From positions 1-64,000 of the forward strand of contig MSJI02000074.1 in NCBI GenBank assembly GCA_001931905.2: 64,000 nt of DNA. The letters run 5' to 3'. Made by a program: the position numbers and the translations under genes. Below the pieces are notes generated by a model, which searched no databases, was not told the DNA's origin, and was given only the letters and a program-made list of their open reading frames with translations. Each line of letters begins with the position of its first letter. The first letter of the stretch is position 1. Source of the stretch: Cladosporium sp. IMV 00045 (Eukaryota; Ascomycota; Dothideomycetes; Cladosporiales; Cladosporiaceae). Positions 20,579-31,500 of this stretch are shown in pieces.

Positions 20579-21736
20579 TCATCGTGTGTTGAGCTCTATT
20601 TTCAGCTCAAGATTCTCCGTGTCGAGCTCTTCGACTCTGGCTTCGAGCTTATCGGCTTTGGCTTGGAGTTCATTGACTTGCTGCAGAGCTTCCTGGTTCT
20701 CTCGTAAGTGCTGGTACCGGCTCGAGAAATACTCCTTTTGCTTGTCTACACCGGCCTTCCGCGCTGCGGCGAGCTCGCTCTGGAGCCTCTCCAGCTCCGG
20801 CGCTTGCTGCCCGGGGGTGCCTGATGCCTGGGCGAGTTTCTCGTTCAGCCTGGCAATCTCGGAGTCATTCGCAGTCTTCTGAGCCAGACCGGTCTGTAAC
20901 TCCTTGATTGCGCTGCTCTTCCACTCTTCTGCACCAGCGAGCAGCGAGCGCAAGTGCTGACTGACTTGCTTCTCCTGGACGAGCGCACGTTGGACCTCAG
21001 CGAAGCCCGCAGATTGCTGCGCCTGGGAGTGCTGCTGCTGCTGGTTGAGCCTCGACTCGAGCTCGGTGACCTGTCTCTGAACATCCGCTCTGGCCGTCTT
21101 CTCGCTTGCCAGCTCGTAATGAGCTTTGGTCAGGTCCGCAGTGAGCGACACCAGAGACTCGTCCGCGGCGGGGGCACCCTGGGGCTTGCACTGGCACAGG
21201 TCCTCGACGGCACGCTTGAAGTCTCTGGGCGAGACCACGTTGATGCCAGCCTCTGCCATCATGGCCCTGACAGAGTCGAACTGCTCCTGAAGGCGGTGCG
21301 CGGCCATGACAGTAGAGGCGTCGATCTCGGTGATCTCGACCTGACGAAGACGGCCCTTGAGACGGTTGTTCTCAAGAAACAGGTCGGTAGTCTTGTCGAA
21401 AGCTGCATCCCGTGCCGCCTTCAACTCTTCCGCTAGCGAGCCGACAGTCTTCTCGAGCGCGGCGATGGTGGAGCGCGAGGCTCTCTCCCGTTTCCGATGA
21501 GTGGCCTGTTGCTCCTCCATCCTCGCCGCGAACTGCATGTGCAGACGCCACTCGATAGGAGAGTCGGTGTCGCGTCGCTTCAGAGTGAAGAACACCTGCA
21601 CCAGAATGACCGTGGTGCATACCAGGTACGGCAGGGAGCAGAGAGTGGAGGCCCAGTCCTCACTTGAGGCCAGAAAGATGCATGTGATGATGGCGGCAAG
21701 AGCCGTGACGATGTAGATGTTGTGGATGTTCTCCAT
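20579..21736 (-). CDS. Membrane-anchored coiled-coil protein
   Basis: 385 residues from the ATG at 21736. The frame stays open further upstream, but only through a CA/CAC-repeat tract without ATG. Residues about 8-25 and 35-52 form two hydrophobic segments separated by a short polar loop, so the N-terminus is probably a membrane hairpin. The remaining 320 or so residues are charged heptad-like helix (for example LTADLTKAHYELASEK, RLNQQQQHSQAQQ, ELQAKADKLEARVEEL), predicting a long coiled coil facing the cytosol or an organelle lumen. No enzymatic domain is seen. It could be a tether, golgin-like or mitochondrial/ER contact protein; I cannot choose. Upstream lies the 88-bp tandem array. Confidence 0.75.
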   Translation of the reverse strand: MENIHNIYIVTALAAIITCIFLASSEDWASTLCSLPYLVCTTVILVQVFFTLKRRDTDSPIEWRLHMQFAARMEEQQATHRKRERASRSTIAALEKTVGSLAEELKAARDAAFDKTTDLFLENNRLKGRLRQVEITEIDASTVMAAHRLQEQFDSVRAMMAEAGINVVSPRDFKRAVEDLCQCKPQGAPAADESLVSLTADLTKAHYELASEKTARADVQRQVTELESRLNQQQQHSQAQQSAGFAEVQRALVQEKQVSQHLRSLLAGAEEWKSSAIKELQTGLAQKTANDSEIARLNEKLAQASGTPGQQAPELERLQSELAAARKAGVDKQKEYFSSRYQHLRENQEALQQVNELQAKADKLEARVEELDTENLELKIELNTR

Positions 21737-21739
21737 GGT

Positions 21740-21845
21740 GGTCGTGGTGGTGGTTGTGGTGGTGGTGATTGGTAGTTGCGTTGGAGGATGAGGTGGTGGT
21801 GGTGGTGGTGTGGGTGTGTATGTGTGTGTGTGTGAGTGAGGGAAG
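21740..21845. repeat. GTG/GT simple-sequence tract
   Basis: Interrupted GTGGTG and TGTGTG repeats directly 5' of the coiled-coil gene's ATG. On the coding strand this is a CAC/CA-rich leader. Confidence 0.8.
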
Positions 21846-22064
21846 ATTTTTCGCGCCAATGGTATGTTTTCAACAATATCTCATTGTCGCGCCTCGTTAC
21901 GGTCGCGGTGTGCCCGGATGATCCCGTTGTAAGGAAGGAGCGAGTTGAGGAAGGAGCGACCCCAGCGGGCTTGTGAACGTAAGTGAGGTGAGGCTTCTGA
22001 CAATTCGCTTACAAGTACAGCACTCTGCGGTGATACCAGCGCCTTTGGTGAACAGAAACCACCG

Positions 22065-22790
22065 CATCTCATGGAGATCGATGTTCACTATTCACAAATA
22101 CGTCAAAGGGATAAAGGGAGATGAACGCTTCTTTATCCTGTATCTCAATGGATCACTGCGTTTTGAGTGTACTGAAGTGGCTGGTAGTTGCACTGATATC
22201 ATGGGGAAAGGATAGAGTCATGAACATGTATCTCAGTGGCAGCATACCGATTTGGGTACACCAGAGCAACTGATAGTTGCACCAAGGCTACGGAGACGAG
22301 ATTGGTCCTGAAATTGTATCTCAACGGTAGCATTTTGGAAGGAGTATCAACGCGGCTGATACCTGCACCGATGCTACGGAAAACGGATCGACTTTGAGCT
22401 TTTATATCTCAACGGCAACATGTCAGTCTGGGAGCACCAAAGCAGCAGATATTTGCACCGATGCCTTGAAGAAAGAATCGATTCTGGTCTGAAAGGGTAT
22501 CTCAACGGCAACATATTGGTTTAGGAGCACAAAAGCAGCTGATACTTGCAAGAACGTCACAGAGAAGCGTGGTGTCTTACACACCATCTCAATAGCAACA
22601 TATAGATTTGGAAGCATCGAAGCGGAGGACATTTGCACCAATGTCACGGAGAAGCATCGTGTCTTGAACCTGTATCTCAACGGCAGTATGTCGATTTGGC
22701 TATACCAAAGCAGCTGGTATTTGTACGCATGCTATCGAGAGAACGAATTGTCTTGTATCTTTAGCGGAGCGATTGACATGTTCGAGCGAT
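22065..22790. repeat. Tandem array of about eight 88-bp units
   Basis: Units begin with a TATCTCAACGGCAGCAT-like word at 22141, 22229, 22317, 22405, 22498, 22585 (CATCTC), 22673 and 22756 (partial), giving spacings of 88, 88, 88, 93, 87, 88 and 83. A weaker start at 22065 may be a degenerate first unit. Each unit also holds versions of GCACCAAAGCAGCTGATA and TTGCACCGATG..ACGGAGAA. Units have drifted from one another by many substitutions, so the array is not recent. The period is not a multiple of three and no long frame spans it, so it is non-coding. It lies between the 5' end of the coiled-coil gene and the 3' end of the Nudix gene. Confidence 0.85.
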
Positions 22791-22934
22791 CGTTTGTTTG
22801 CATGACCTCTTTGTCAAGCTGGGATGTCTTGCCTGCAGCTATCCGCATCGTCAAACCGACAAATATGGTTGGCACGCCCTTGAGAAGGGTTTTGAATTGA
22901 ACGGTGCATGATACTGGTACTACTCCCGACGACT

Positions 22935-23654
22935 TCACTCTGCCTCTACCTCTGCCTCCATTCTGATCCTCAGCTGAACAGCTTCCCAAGCTCTGCGCAC
23001 GACATCCTCCATGACCGTGCCTCGCAGCTTCCTCAAAGCCTCGTCGATTGGCACCAGAGAGCTTCTGTACAACGCTTCTTCTTCGTCAACGCCGGTGCCT
23101 TCATGCCATATTGGCTCGTAGTACTTGGACTCCGTAGTAGAGACGTCCAGGAGTTCGTCTTGGCGAACTCGTTCCTTGATAGTGAGGTTTGAGGGAAAAG
23201 AGGGTGGAGGTCTGTAGATGCGGCCAGCGACTCCGGAATCGGTCCCAGCCTGAGAAAACGTGTAGGATTGTTCGACTTCCGGTGGCACTGTTTCGGCAGC
23301 ATACCAGAACAAGAGATATTGTACTGAAGACGACAAGGGAAGTAGTTGCATCCAAATCGGCTCTGTGGCGAATTGAACGTGACCGTCGTCGGGGTCTGTC
23401 TGTCGGTGTTTGAATGGTAAAGGTAGCAGGCGGTTTCTGTAGCCTGTTTCTTCGAACCCTTCGCGTTCTGCGGCGTGGTAATGTGATTCGTTAGCGTTCT
23501 TGCGGCCTTTCGGGAGGAAGTAGTAGTGATCGCGCGAGTGGTAGCATAGAACGATGCGAGATGTGGCGAGGTGGAAGATCGCTACGCCGCCACTGACTGT
23601 GAGCTTCTCGCTTGGGTAGTTCGCGCATGTTGGCGCTGAAGCTGTCGGAGGCAT
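22935..23654 (-). CDS. Nudix hydrolase domain protein
   Basis: One exon, 239 residues, clear ATG. Nudix enzymes hydrolyse nucleoside diphosphates linked to other moieties, using a metal bound by the Nudix box. The box reads GRKNANESHYHAAEREGFEETG and matches GX5EX7REUXEEXG with the catalytic R-E and E-E pairs present, although the U position is Gly rather than a large aliphatic residue. The preceding strand YYFLPKGRKN is typical. A segment SVQYLLFWYAAE and a longer C-terminal extension (about 90 residues) follow; this resembles the fungal diphosphoinositol or dinucleotide-type Nudix proteins more than MutT. Substrate unknown. Confidence 0.85.
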   Translation of the reverse strand: MPPTASAPTCANYPSEKLTVSGGVAIFHLATSRIVLCYHSRDHYYFLPKGRKNANESHYHAAEREGFEETGYRNRLLPLPFKHRQTDPDDGHVQFATEPIWMQLLPLSSSVQYLLFWYAAETVPPEVEQSYTFSQAGTDSGVAGRIYRPPPSFPSNLTIKERVRQDELLDVSTTESKYYEPIWHEGTGVDEEEALYRSSLVPIDEALRKLRGTVMEDVVRRAWEAVQLRIRMEAEVEAE

Positions 23655-24272
23655 CTTCGAGTTTAACTTTTCGATTTACGGATGTGGTTGTCCTGGCGTA
23701 AGCAGGTGTTGATCGGCATATGACTTGCAGGGGCTTGGCGGATGACTAACGGTGGCAATCGCCGGCATTATATACATGTTCACCAACAAGTGAAAAGGCA
23801 TTCAAAATTGAAGTGAAGTTTAGAATCTGTTGGCTTTCATGGTTGATATACACCTGTTGTGGTGTTGCCACCGCCTCTAGGTAGCCATACGTCCGCGGGG
23901 ACAAATAGTATGAATTTGTTTGTAGAAACACCTTTGCCCCCCGACGTGCTATCATCAATACTGTCAGCTAGTATTCGATGTAGGAGTACCTACCGGGGTC
24001 ATGGTTGATGGTTTGCATCTTCCCAGAATCGTTCAGGTCATTTCGCAAGCATCAGCCTACCCAAGATGTTGCAATCAATCTTGATCCACTAAGAGCGACG
24101 TAGAGTATCTTCTCCGAAGAAGAGGTCATACGTCTTTCAATACGTTCAGTAGGGACTCACCGAGCGTCGAGATCGCTTCAAATATTGCTGGAACTTTTCG
24201 GGCAGGAGGAACAATTAAACAGGGCATTCATTCAAGTCATACATTCTCGTCAAGCGGCTGTGATTAACCTCC
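23655..24272. other. Intergenic region
   Basis: Holds the promoter of the Nudix gene and the 3' flank of the next minus-strand gene. No further gene or repeat recognised. Confidence 0.4.
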
Positions 24273-25274
24273 TTATCTCCTTTTCCTACCACCGTCTGCA
24301 GCGAGCATGAGCCCGTCAAAGATCTCGACAATGTAATAGTAGCAAAGGAAAAGTGGAACAACGATCCAAGCGCCACTGCAGATTAGTTTCATTTAGCCTC
24401 GATTCGATTTGAGATAGGGTATCGAGACTCATGAGGGTGATCACTTACTTTGGTATCAAGAAAACCATAATGTAATGAAACAAGCTGTTCTTCTTGATAA
24501 GGGGAAATCCCATGAAGGCATCGTTATACCCTAGGCGAGGTAAAGAAATGATCGTCAGCAAACAACATTTCTGAAGTCCGGTGAAAGGAAAAGAGACGAC
24601 TTACAATAAAGCACAGATTTCATCACCGTAATCGCAAAAGTCGTATACCCGAGCAAACTCGCCACCGCTCCCCACCACCCATGCACTCTGCGCTTCTCGC
24701 CCACCGGGCCCAAGTAACCCCACACGCCCTCTCCACGACCCTCTCTCTGTCCGTAGGCAAAAATAACCCACAAGTACGCGAAATACGCGATCGTTTCGAA
24801 GACGTTCCCGAGTCCCTGCGCGCCCGTCCAGCCTAGTCCGCTCCAGTACGCTTCTGAGCTGTAGACGGGGTCGACGCGTCCGTAGAGTTCGTACGGGATG
24901 TAGAGAGGCCACGACAGTGAGCCGCCAGGCAATGTGTGAGGTCGCAGCATGATGTATCCTGAGTCCCAGATCACGAGGGGGAGACTGATGGCTAGCCAGG
25001 GGATTGCGACTGGGTGCGGCGCGTGGGACCAGGAGGGAGTGGATGGTGCTGTTGAGCTTCGCGTGATGGGTTTGAAGGATGATGAGGATGATGAGAATGA
25101 TTTTGTAGGCGATGGGATCTTTTCAGCCATGCTAGACGAGGAAGGCTTTGGGATTGAAGGCGCTGTGTTATGGTTTGTGCTTGTTGTTGATGCGATGGAG
25201 GAGCGCGTTGTTCGCTTGGTGGGCGATTCGGTGGGAGGAGGGAAGTCCTTGGGGTGATTGCGTGTGCCGACCAT
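24273..25274 (-). CDS. EXPERA-like multi-pass membrane protein
   Basis: Three exons on the minus strand: 25274-24605, 24530-24449 and 24375-24273. The introns have GTAAGT-type donors and TAG/CAG acceptors and keep phase, giving 284 residues. The first 75 or so residues are Ser/Pro/Thr-rich and disordered. Membrane segments follow, beginning PVAIPWLAISLPLVIWDSGY, then YFAYLWVIFAYG and the exon-3 segment GAWIVVPLFLCYYYIVEIF, ending in a basic GGRKRR tail. The WDSGY...RPH..PGG layout and the IPNGAWI..P ending resemble fungal EXPERA/emopamil-binding-like proteins (a four-helix fold related to TMEM97 and sterol isomerase). Activity and ligand are unknown. Reading through the first intron would give a wrong C-terminus. 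Confidence 0.7.
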
Positions 25275-25747
25275 GATTTTATATTGTCTGTTGTCGCAAT
25301 GCGAATGCAGTTAGGGTGTATTTGTATTGAAGAAAATCGAGGATGATGTTGGAGGTGAGATTGGTATTTGGAAGGGAGGATCTCATCTGGAATGGCTACG
25401 TCAGGCGCAGGTCGCGAGTCCACTTCCCCAGAAAAACAAAGTCATCGAAGGTTTGTACACACTGGCCCGTGCTTTTTGTGATGGGTTGCCAAATGCGAGA
25501 CATTCGTGTAGAATATACTCAGTGAGATAGATTTGGATAGAGCTGAGCTGGTGGTCCGCTAAGCGATAAGCCATTAATCGTAATGAATCGCCGGACATGT
25601 CAGATCATGCGCAAGACCCAGGTATGCGGATTTGCAGACACAATTGAAGACTACCTAGGTAGATATGTATACAGACTATATGTAGACATATGTGTGCAAT
25701 ATGTAATCTACATCGAATAAAGCCATTCAACCCTCTATACACCATTT
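25275..25747. other. Intergenic region
   Basis: Promoter side of the EXPERA-like gene and 3' flank of the oxygenase gene. A short AT-rich patch near 25650-25720 contains repeated ATATGT/ACATAT words. Nothing else seen. Confidence 0.4.
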
Positions 25748-26709
25748 TCACAACTCATCCCTCCCATTCTCCAAGTCCCCAACCTCCAAACCCCTCTGCC
25801 ACCAACTCCAAATATTCAACCCGACCTTAACACCCCTCGTAACCGGCAAACCAGCATGCACCGTCTCCCTAATCCCCCTCCCCTCCTCATCGAAATTCCC
25901 CCAAAACACCGCCGCGCCCTTCCTAGGCCTAAACGAAACCCCCTCCCTCTCACTCCCACACTCCACAAACTCACACCACCTGCCCTCCTCCCTCCTCTCA
26001 AGCAGCGGGAACTCCGTACCGCCTCCCTCGCACTCGTCGCCAAGGTAGACCATGAACGTGCTCGCGCGGCGGGCTTCGCGACTCGCGCTGCTCCAGTCGT
26101 AGTGCTGCGCGTAGTGGCCGGAGACGTTGTAGCGCTGGGTCCAGAGGCGTTCGATGAAAGTGTTGGATGGCCAGCCTTGAAAGGCGAGGGCGCGGGCTTC
26201 GATGCATTGCACGAGGGGAGAGCGTGGGATGAGCGCTTTGTCGGATTTGCGCACGGAGGAGTCGCTGGTTTCCACGCCGGCGTTGAAGACGGTGGAGGGT
26301 TGCCATTTGCTTTGGCTGGTGGTTTGTGTTAATGAGATGGTTACGGAATTACTTAATGAGGATAAAAGTAAGAGTGGCGAGATTGGGTGATGATCTCAAC
26401 TCACCTCAACTCAACCAGAGCGTCTGCCTCCTCTCCGCTCAAAAACCCATCAACGTAAATGACAAGCGGCTTGGTCGAATAAATATGCACATCGTATCCC
26501 GTCTCTTCACACTTCAGATCCAGATCCGGATAAACCAACGATTCGGTCCGCGTCTTCTGTGCTTTGGGAGCGGCAACAGGCTTGCTTCTATGTGTATCTT
26601 TCAACAAATCACCCAGTCCAGGAGCGCCTAGGAAGAAATATATCACGGAAGCTATCAGGGCAATTTCGGCAAGGGTGCGCCATCTGAACGATGGCGGCTG
26701 CGTTGTCAT
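25748..26709 (-). CDS. Prolyl 4-hydroxylase-like 2OG-Fe(II) oxygenase
   Basis: Two exons, 26709-26405 and 26315-25748, joined by an 89-nt intron with GTGAGT donor and CCAG acceptor; 290 residues. Residues about 15-30 (LAEIALIASVIYFFLGAPGL) form a single N-terminal membrane anchor, so the enzyme is probably a type II membrane protein of the secretory pathway. The C-terminal two-thirds is a P4H-type catalytic domain: the HxD iron ligands are in YAQHYDWSSA, the distal His in RETVHAGLPV, and the 2-oxoglutarate-binding Lys in RGVKVGLNIW. PSTVFNAGVE..D..VR.SDKA is the usual fungal lead-in. Such enzymes hydroxylate peptidyl proline or related substrates; the target is unknown here. Confidence 0.85.
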
Positions 26710-27555
26710 TCTCAAGAGGGTGGGAGGGTGGTGGTGCAGGTGGGTTATTCCCGCCTGAGCCCGCGAATTTGAGAGGAAGCAAGGGAGACGAATCTGCGAA
26801 GCAACAGCGGGCGGACGCGGCCTTGACTTCACTTCTTGCGTCTGCAGGCCTCGTCTATCAAGATACCTATTAAAGTATTATCGACAGACGCAGGATATCG
26901 AGATCTCTGTCCCAGAAATAGGACGGCTGTGCTGGATGTCTCGATGCAGCACCAATACGTTCTTATTCGCTCTCAATTCCTCGAGGAAGATGCATTTTCC
27001 AGTGGCGAACACGCACGAATTACAGTACATCATTCGGAACCAACACTGAAAAGGCGAAGAAAGTATAGTTGAAAACATTAATCAAAAGAAACGGCCGCGA
27101 GACCTGGTATCTGGGTATAATCACCATACTCTAACTACCGTTTGCCACTTCCACCAGACCTCAAGAGAGAACCAGTATCAGCGCAAAAAGTTCCCTCCTT
27201 AATTACAACACAAGAAAACAACCAATTCTTTCCCTCCAATTGCATTAATGGCCGAGTATCTCTCGTCGCCAAAACGCTAACAAGAGCTGTTTCAGAAGAG
27301 GCCACCGAAGATTTGAAATCCAAGAAATACGAGACACATCGCGCGTATTGAGAGAAATGACAGAGAAAAGGTGAGAATGTTCGGAAAAACGCCTTTGGTG
27401 GTTGTCGGTAAGAGAATATGAAATTCATTGTCCAGGGCTGTCGGTTCCGAAATTGATTTGTGGTTCTCCTCTTCGTTCTCTCTTTCACACAAAAACTTTC
27501 ACCTTCCGTCCCATGCTAACTCGCCTGGTAGATCGCTAAGCCGGGGCTAAGCAAT
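26710..27555. other. Intergenic region
   Basis: No supported gene. Contains the promoter of the oxygenase gene and the 3' flank of the GPI-protein gene. Short open frames are AT-rich and without family resemblance. Confidence 0.4.
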
Positions 27556-28512
27556 TTACAGGAAGAAAGCGGCGATGGCACCGACACCGGCGAAGAGGCC
27601 GGCGACGTTGACGGAGCTGGCGGCGCCCTCGAAGGGAGTGGTGTCACCACCGACGGAGCTGGGATGAATTGTTAGCTAATTATTCTGGTGGTTGTTAGGT
27701 TGCAAATTTGCAAGAACTTACCCAGTGCCAGAGGGCATGGCAGCACCAGCGGTACCAGAGGCGGCAGCAACGCCAGTGGGGGCGGCCATACCCTGCTCAC
27801 CCTCACCAACGGGGTAGGGGGCAGCAGTGGGGGCGGAGCCGGGGACCATGGCGGAGCCGTAGGGCTGCTCAGCGGCGGGAGCCTCAGGAGAGGCCTCGGT
27901 CTCACCCTCCTTAGGGGCCTCGTAGCCAGCGGGCTTCTCAGCGGCCTCAGTGCCGGTGGGGACAGCGGCGGAGGTCATGGTCTGGGTCATGGCACCAGTC
28001 TCGGTGGCGGTGATGGCCTTGGTCTCAGTCATGGCCTTGGTCTCGGTGGCGGGGCTCTCGGGGCTGGCCTCGGAAGCGGAGCCAACGTCCTTGGGGGCCT
28101 CGTAACCGGCGGGCTTCTCAGCACCCTCGGAGGCGGCGGGGGTCTCGGGGGAGGCCATGGAGGAAGAGGGGGCAGCCTGGGAAGAGGCGGCCTCGGTCTT
28201 GGGGGACTCCTCCTTGGGGACGCCGTAGCCGGCGGGGGTCTCCTCGGCGGGCTTGTCGGCAGCGGGGGTGGAGGCGACCATGGACTCAGCAGCCGGGGCG
28301 CTGGTGTAGGGAACGGCCTGGTCCTCGTCGGTGCAGGTGGTGGAGGCCTCGGCAGCGGCGGTAGTGGAGGGCTGAGCAGCGACCTCAGTGCCGTAGACGT
28401 TCTCGGACTCGCCACCGTAGGCAGCGGGAGCGGAGTCGCCGTAGGCGGCCGGGGCGGCGGGCATGGCGACGACGGCGCCAATGAGGGCAGCGGCGATCAG
28501 AGTGTAACGCAT
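27556..28512 (-). CDS. GPI-anchored Ala/Pro/Thr-rich cell-wall protein
   Basis: Two exons, 28512-27722 and 27658-27556, 63-nt intron with GTAAGT donor and CCAG acceptor; 297 residues. The N-terminus MRYTLIAAALIGAVVAMPAA is a signal peptide. The body is Ala/Pro/Ser/Thr/Glu-rich and low-complexity, with repeats of AEKPAGYEAPK (twice) and a related PAEETPAGYGVPK, and a Met/Thr-rich patch (AMTETKAITATET). The second exon encodes a GPI signal: a small-residue stretch (GAASSVNVAG) then LFAGVGAIAAFFL. Such proteins are attached to the plasma membrane or wall glucan and are probably O-glycosylated. The antisense strand has a long Gly-rich open frame caused only by the biased codon use. No enzymatic domain. 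Only one cysteine is apparent in the body, so this is not a CFEM protein. Confidence 0.85.
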
Positions 28513-31500
28513 TTTGATGGTGTTGATTTAGTGTTGTTGGTTAAAAAAGGGTTGGTAGAGAAGAAGGTAGGAAATTGAAAAGGTTCAGAGAATGACTGGT
28601 GGTTGGTGGTAAAGAAGGGACGACCGAGGTCAATTACAAGATGTAAGAAGCACGTGTGGTGTGTAGTTTGGTAGTTGAGTGCGTGAGGGAAGAAGAGGCA
28701 GTGGTGAAACGCATCGCAGCGCTTATGTATGGTTTGGCATGAGTGAAGCATGGCGGCCTCAGTCACGCTCCAGGCCACCCCCTGCCTGGCTGTCTGTGCC
28801 GGGACAATCTACAATCGGACCAAGGGTCCGTCCACTCCTCCCAGGCTAACGAAACCGCAATTTCCGCCAACGGCCTCCAGCGAGCGGACGTGCGTGTTAA
28901 CGGGCCTGTCGACCTCTCGTCACATGTGATCGTCACGGCGCCGTGGCTGTCGGCGGTGTCTTGAGGTGATATCGGCATTATTCACTTACATTCGTGTGAA
29001 AAGCGAGGGCGATTTCACACGCTCAGGCTGCTGCTGCATTCACAAACACGCTGAGCGCCAATTCCGCGCCTGCCTTGTCAAAACACCATGTCTGCCCTCA
29101 CTCACTCGAACATCAATTGTGGAGGAGATACCCAGCTTGAAACGCCATCTTGCGCAGGAACAGGACTAGCGCCAGCGCCATGCCGACTCTAGCGCTGCGC
29201 TGTTGAAGGGCCCGGGCTGGGGTCGATCGCACTCGCTACGCCGTCTAAGGGGGACGGCCAGCCATTCACATCAATGACAGGGCGAGCGTGTCTCGCTCTC
29301 CTACGTCCACTCACACCTCGCTGCGGTGAAGAGGAGCAGTGCGACGTCAGTAGTGCAAATGGCTCGTCGTGGGGTCTGGCCGCCGGACAGACGCTCAGGA
29401 CGGTCTGACGCGCGTTGTGCCCGTTGATCAGTATAAGGGATACACATCCAGCGAGATCCTGGTGGAGCATCCTGCCCGAGGCTGTGCAACCTCAGCAAGG
29501 AGATGGTTGGAAATCCTCATCTGCGAGACTCTTTTCTGTTTGACGCATTCACGGCATCCAAGTGGTCCCGGTCGAATGGTCTTGGACTAGCATCTCCATG
29601 TTGTTTGTTCCCTCGTCCATCCGTCTGAAACCCGCCGGTCGCTGTCGCGTATAGCTTAACTTTGGCCTCAAATAGTTGTCCCATCCGGCTCGCCATCGAA
29701 CACCAACATGCCCATGCCGCCGTAACCGATGCAGCCAGATCAAGCCCACGCACAGTCCCAAGTCGCAATCTCTAGACATGATAGCAGGCTAGGGCCGCCA
29801 TGTAGACCGCACCGCGCCTCCGCGTGAAGCTCTCCAAGAAACTGGGAGCCCACAAGAAATGCTCAACCCTCAAGCCCTCATTTGGTTGTATTGCTGCACA
29901 GCCTTGTGCGTGTGTACTGCACGACATGAACAACGAGCCTGTAAGATTACGAGATGCATCCTTCCCCAGAAAACGACCAGACAAACACCGAAGCCATTTC
30001 GTTTGCCGTCCCTGGGGGCGCGTGCCGCCGGCATCCTTTCTATACATAAAATCGATAGTCGATTCTTCAAGACATCCAGGCCACGCAAGCCCACCAAGCC
30101 TCCCTTTCGACTCTTCCCAGTTGGCGATAGCGTCGTCAGCCATTATAGCCTTACATGAGTCGTTCATCGCCTATCATCAATAATCCTCACCCATCGAAAG
30201 CCATGCCAGATCGCGCTCTAGCGCCTTGTGTCTCAATTCAATTCCTCGCAATCCCATTGCGCAAGCTCTCTCTTTGGTCAATTTGCTCCTATTCCACAAG
30301 CGCTTGTGTCTGACCTTTTGAGAGAGGCACAAGTTCTTGTCCTCTTGTCATCGTCGTCGTCGTCGTCGTGGCCGTCTCTTGTCCCGACTCCTTTCTGAAG
30401 ATCAAACTCAACGCTTCTTCCAACCACCCCAAACCCGCCTGCGCAGGAGGAAACAAACCCATGTCCTTGTCGACCTTGCGAAGCCCGTTAATACTCCCTT
30501 CTCGATCGCACGATTAATTGATCGCCCTTTACAAATCACCATTCTGTTTCGAAAACACCAGCCCTCGCCGATCCCGAATGTCACCCGTCTTTTACCACGC
30601 GCCACTTCTCATCTACTAGACTTTCCTGCTCTTCATCAAACTCTAATATTCACACAGCCTACTTCACCTACTTTGCTGCATGCGCGATCTCATCATCGTC
30701 ATCGTCAATCTTGTACCGTCCCTGCAGTGAAACGGTGCTGCAAATATCACCAAACCCAGAAATAGCCATCGAGTCACATTGTATGCGAAACAGCATGCAC
30801 ATCATCGCCCTGCCTATAGCACACGCATCCCAGCACCCGCGAGACCGTTACATCATCCCTCTCCCAATCTACGTGTTGCACGTAACGCGTCCCTCGTGTG
30901 TTTCGTCTCAGATGGAAAACATGGCAATAGCAAGGAAGACCCCCAAAAGACTTGGTCGCGAAGCCCGGAACGAAAGGTAGAGTAGGGACAATCGGCACAT
31001 ACATCGAACCTTGTTGCTGGGTTTGGCAGACTTGACGCCAATATTGTCGATGACCCGAGAATGTGGTTTCATCGTTTTTCGTCAAGATGAACACGATGCC
31101 GTGAAAGTCTTCGAACCGTCATCCTTTTCCATACACAACCCATCGCGAGCTTCATGTCTACACTTGACCCGCAGACGTCCAGATAAATCAAGGTCCCTGC
31201 GACGACTGCGTCACATTAGACGGACGCGAACAAGACCTAGAAACCAAGTCCCACGGACAAAAAGGTGAATACGCTCGCGTTGACATCGTGGGCTCTTCTA
31301 TCCCCTATGAGCACCTTCGCTCTCTAGTACTACTAAATTACTAAGTGATATGAAACCGTGCTATCGGATCTATATTTATAATAAGAATAAGTCCACGTCT
31401 AGATCGTAGTCTTACCCGTCACTCCTCGTGTGAATGTGTGCACGTTTGTGGACAAATGCGTGAAGAACGATCAAGTATCTTGGGTCATTATAAGATGGCC

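Noticed and set aside
22065..22790. CRISPR array
   Set aside because: Fungal DNA; units are 88 bp and diverge along their whole length, with no alternation of identical repeats and unique spacers and no cas genes.
27688..28578. Plus-strand 296-codon Gly-rich frame
   Set aside because: Antisense of the Ala/Pro-rich GPI protein; Gly codons mirror Ala/Pro codons. The sense protein has a signal peptide, intron and GPI signal.
30346..30370. (CGT)n microsatellite as a functional element
   Set aside because: A short simple repeat within a pyrimidine-rich tract, common in fungal leaders; no further structure.
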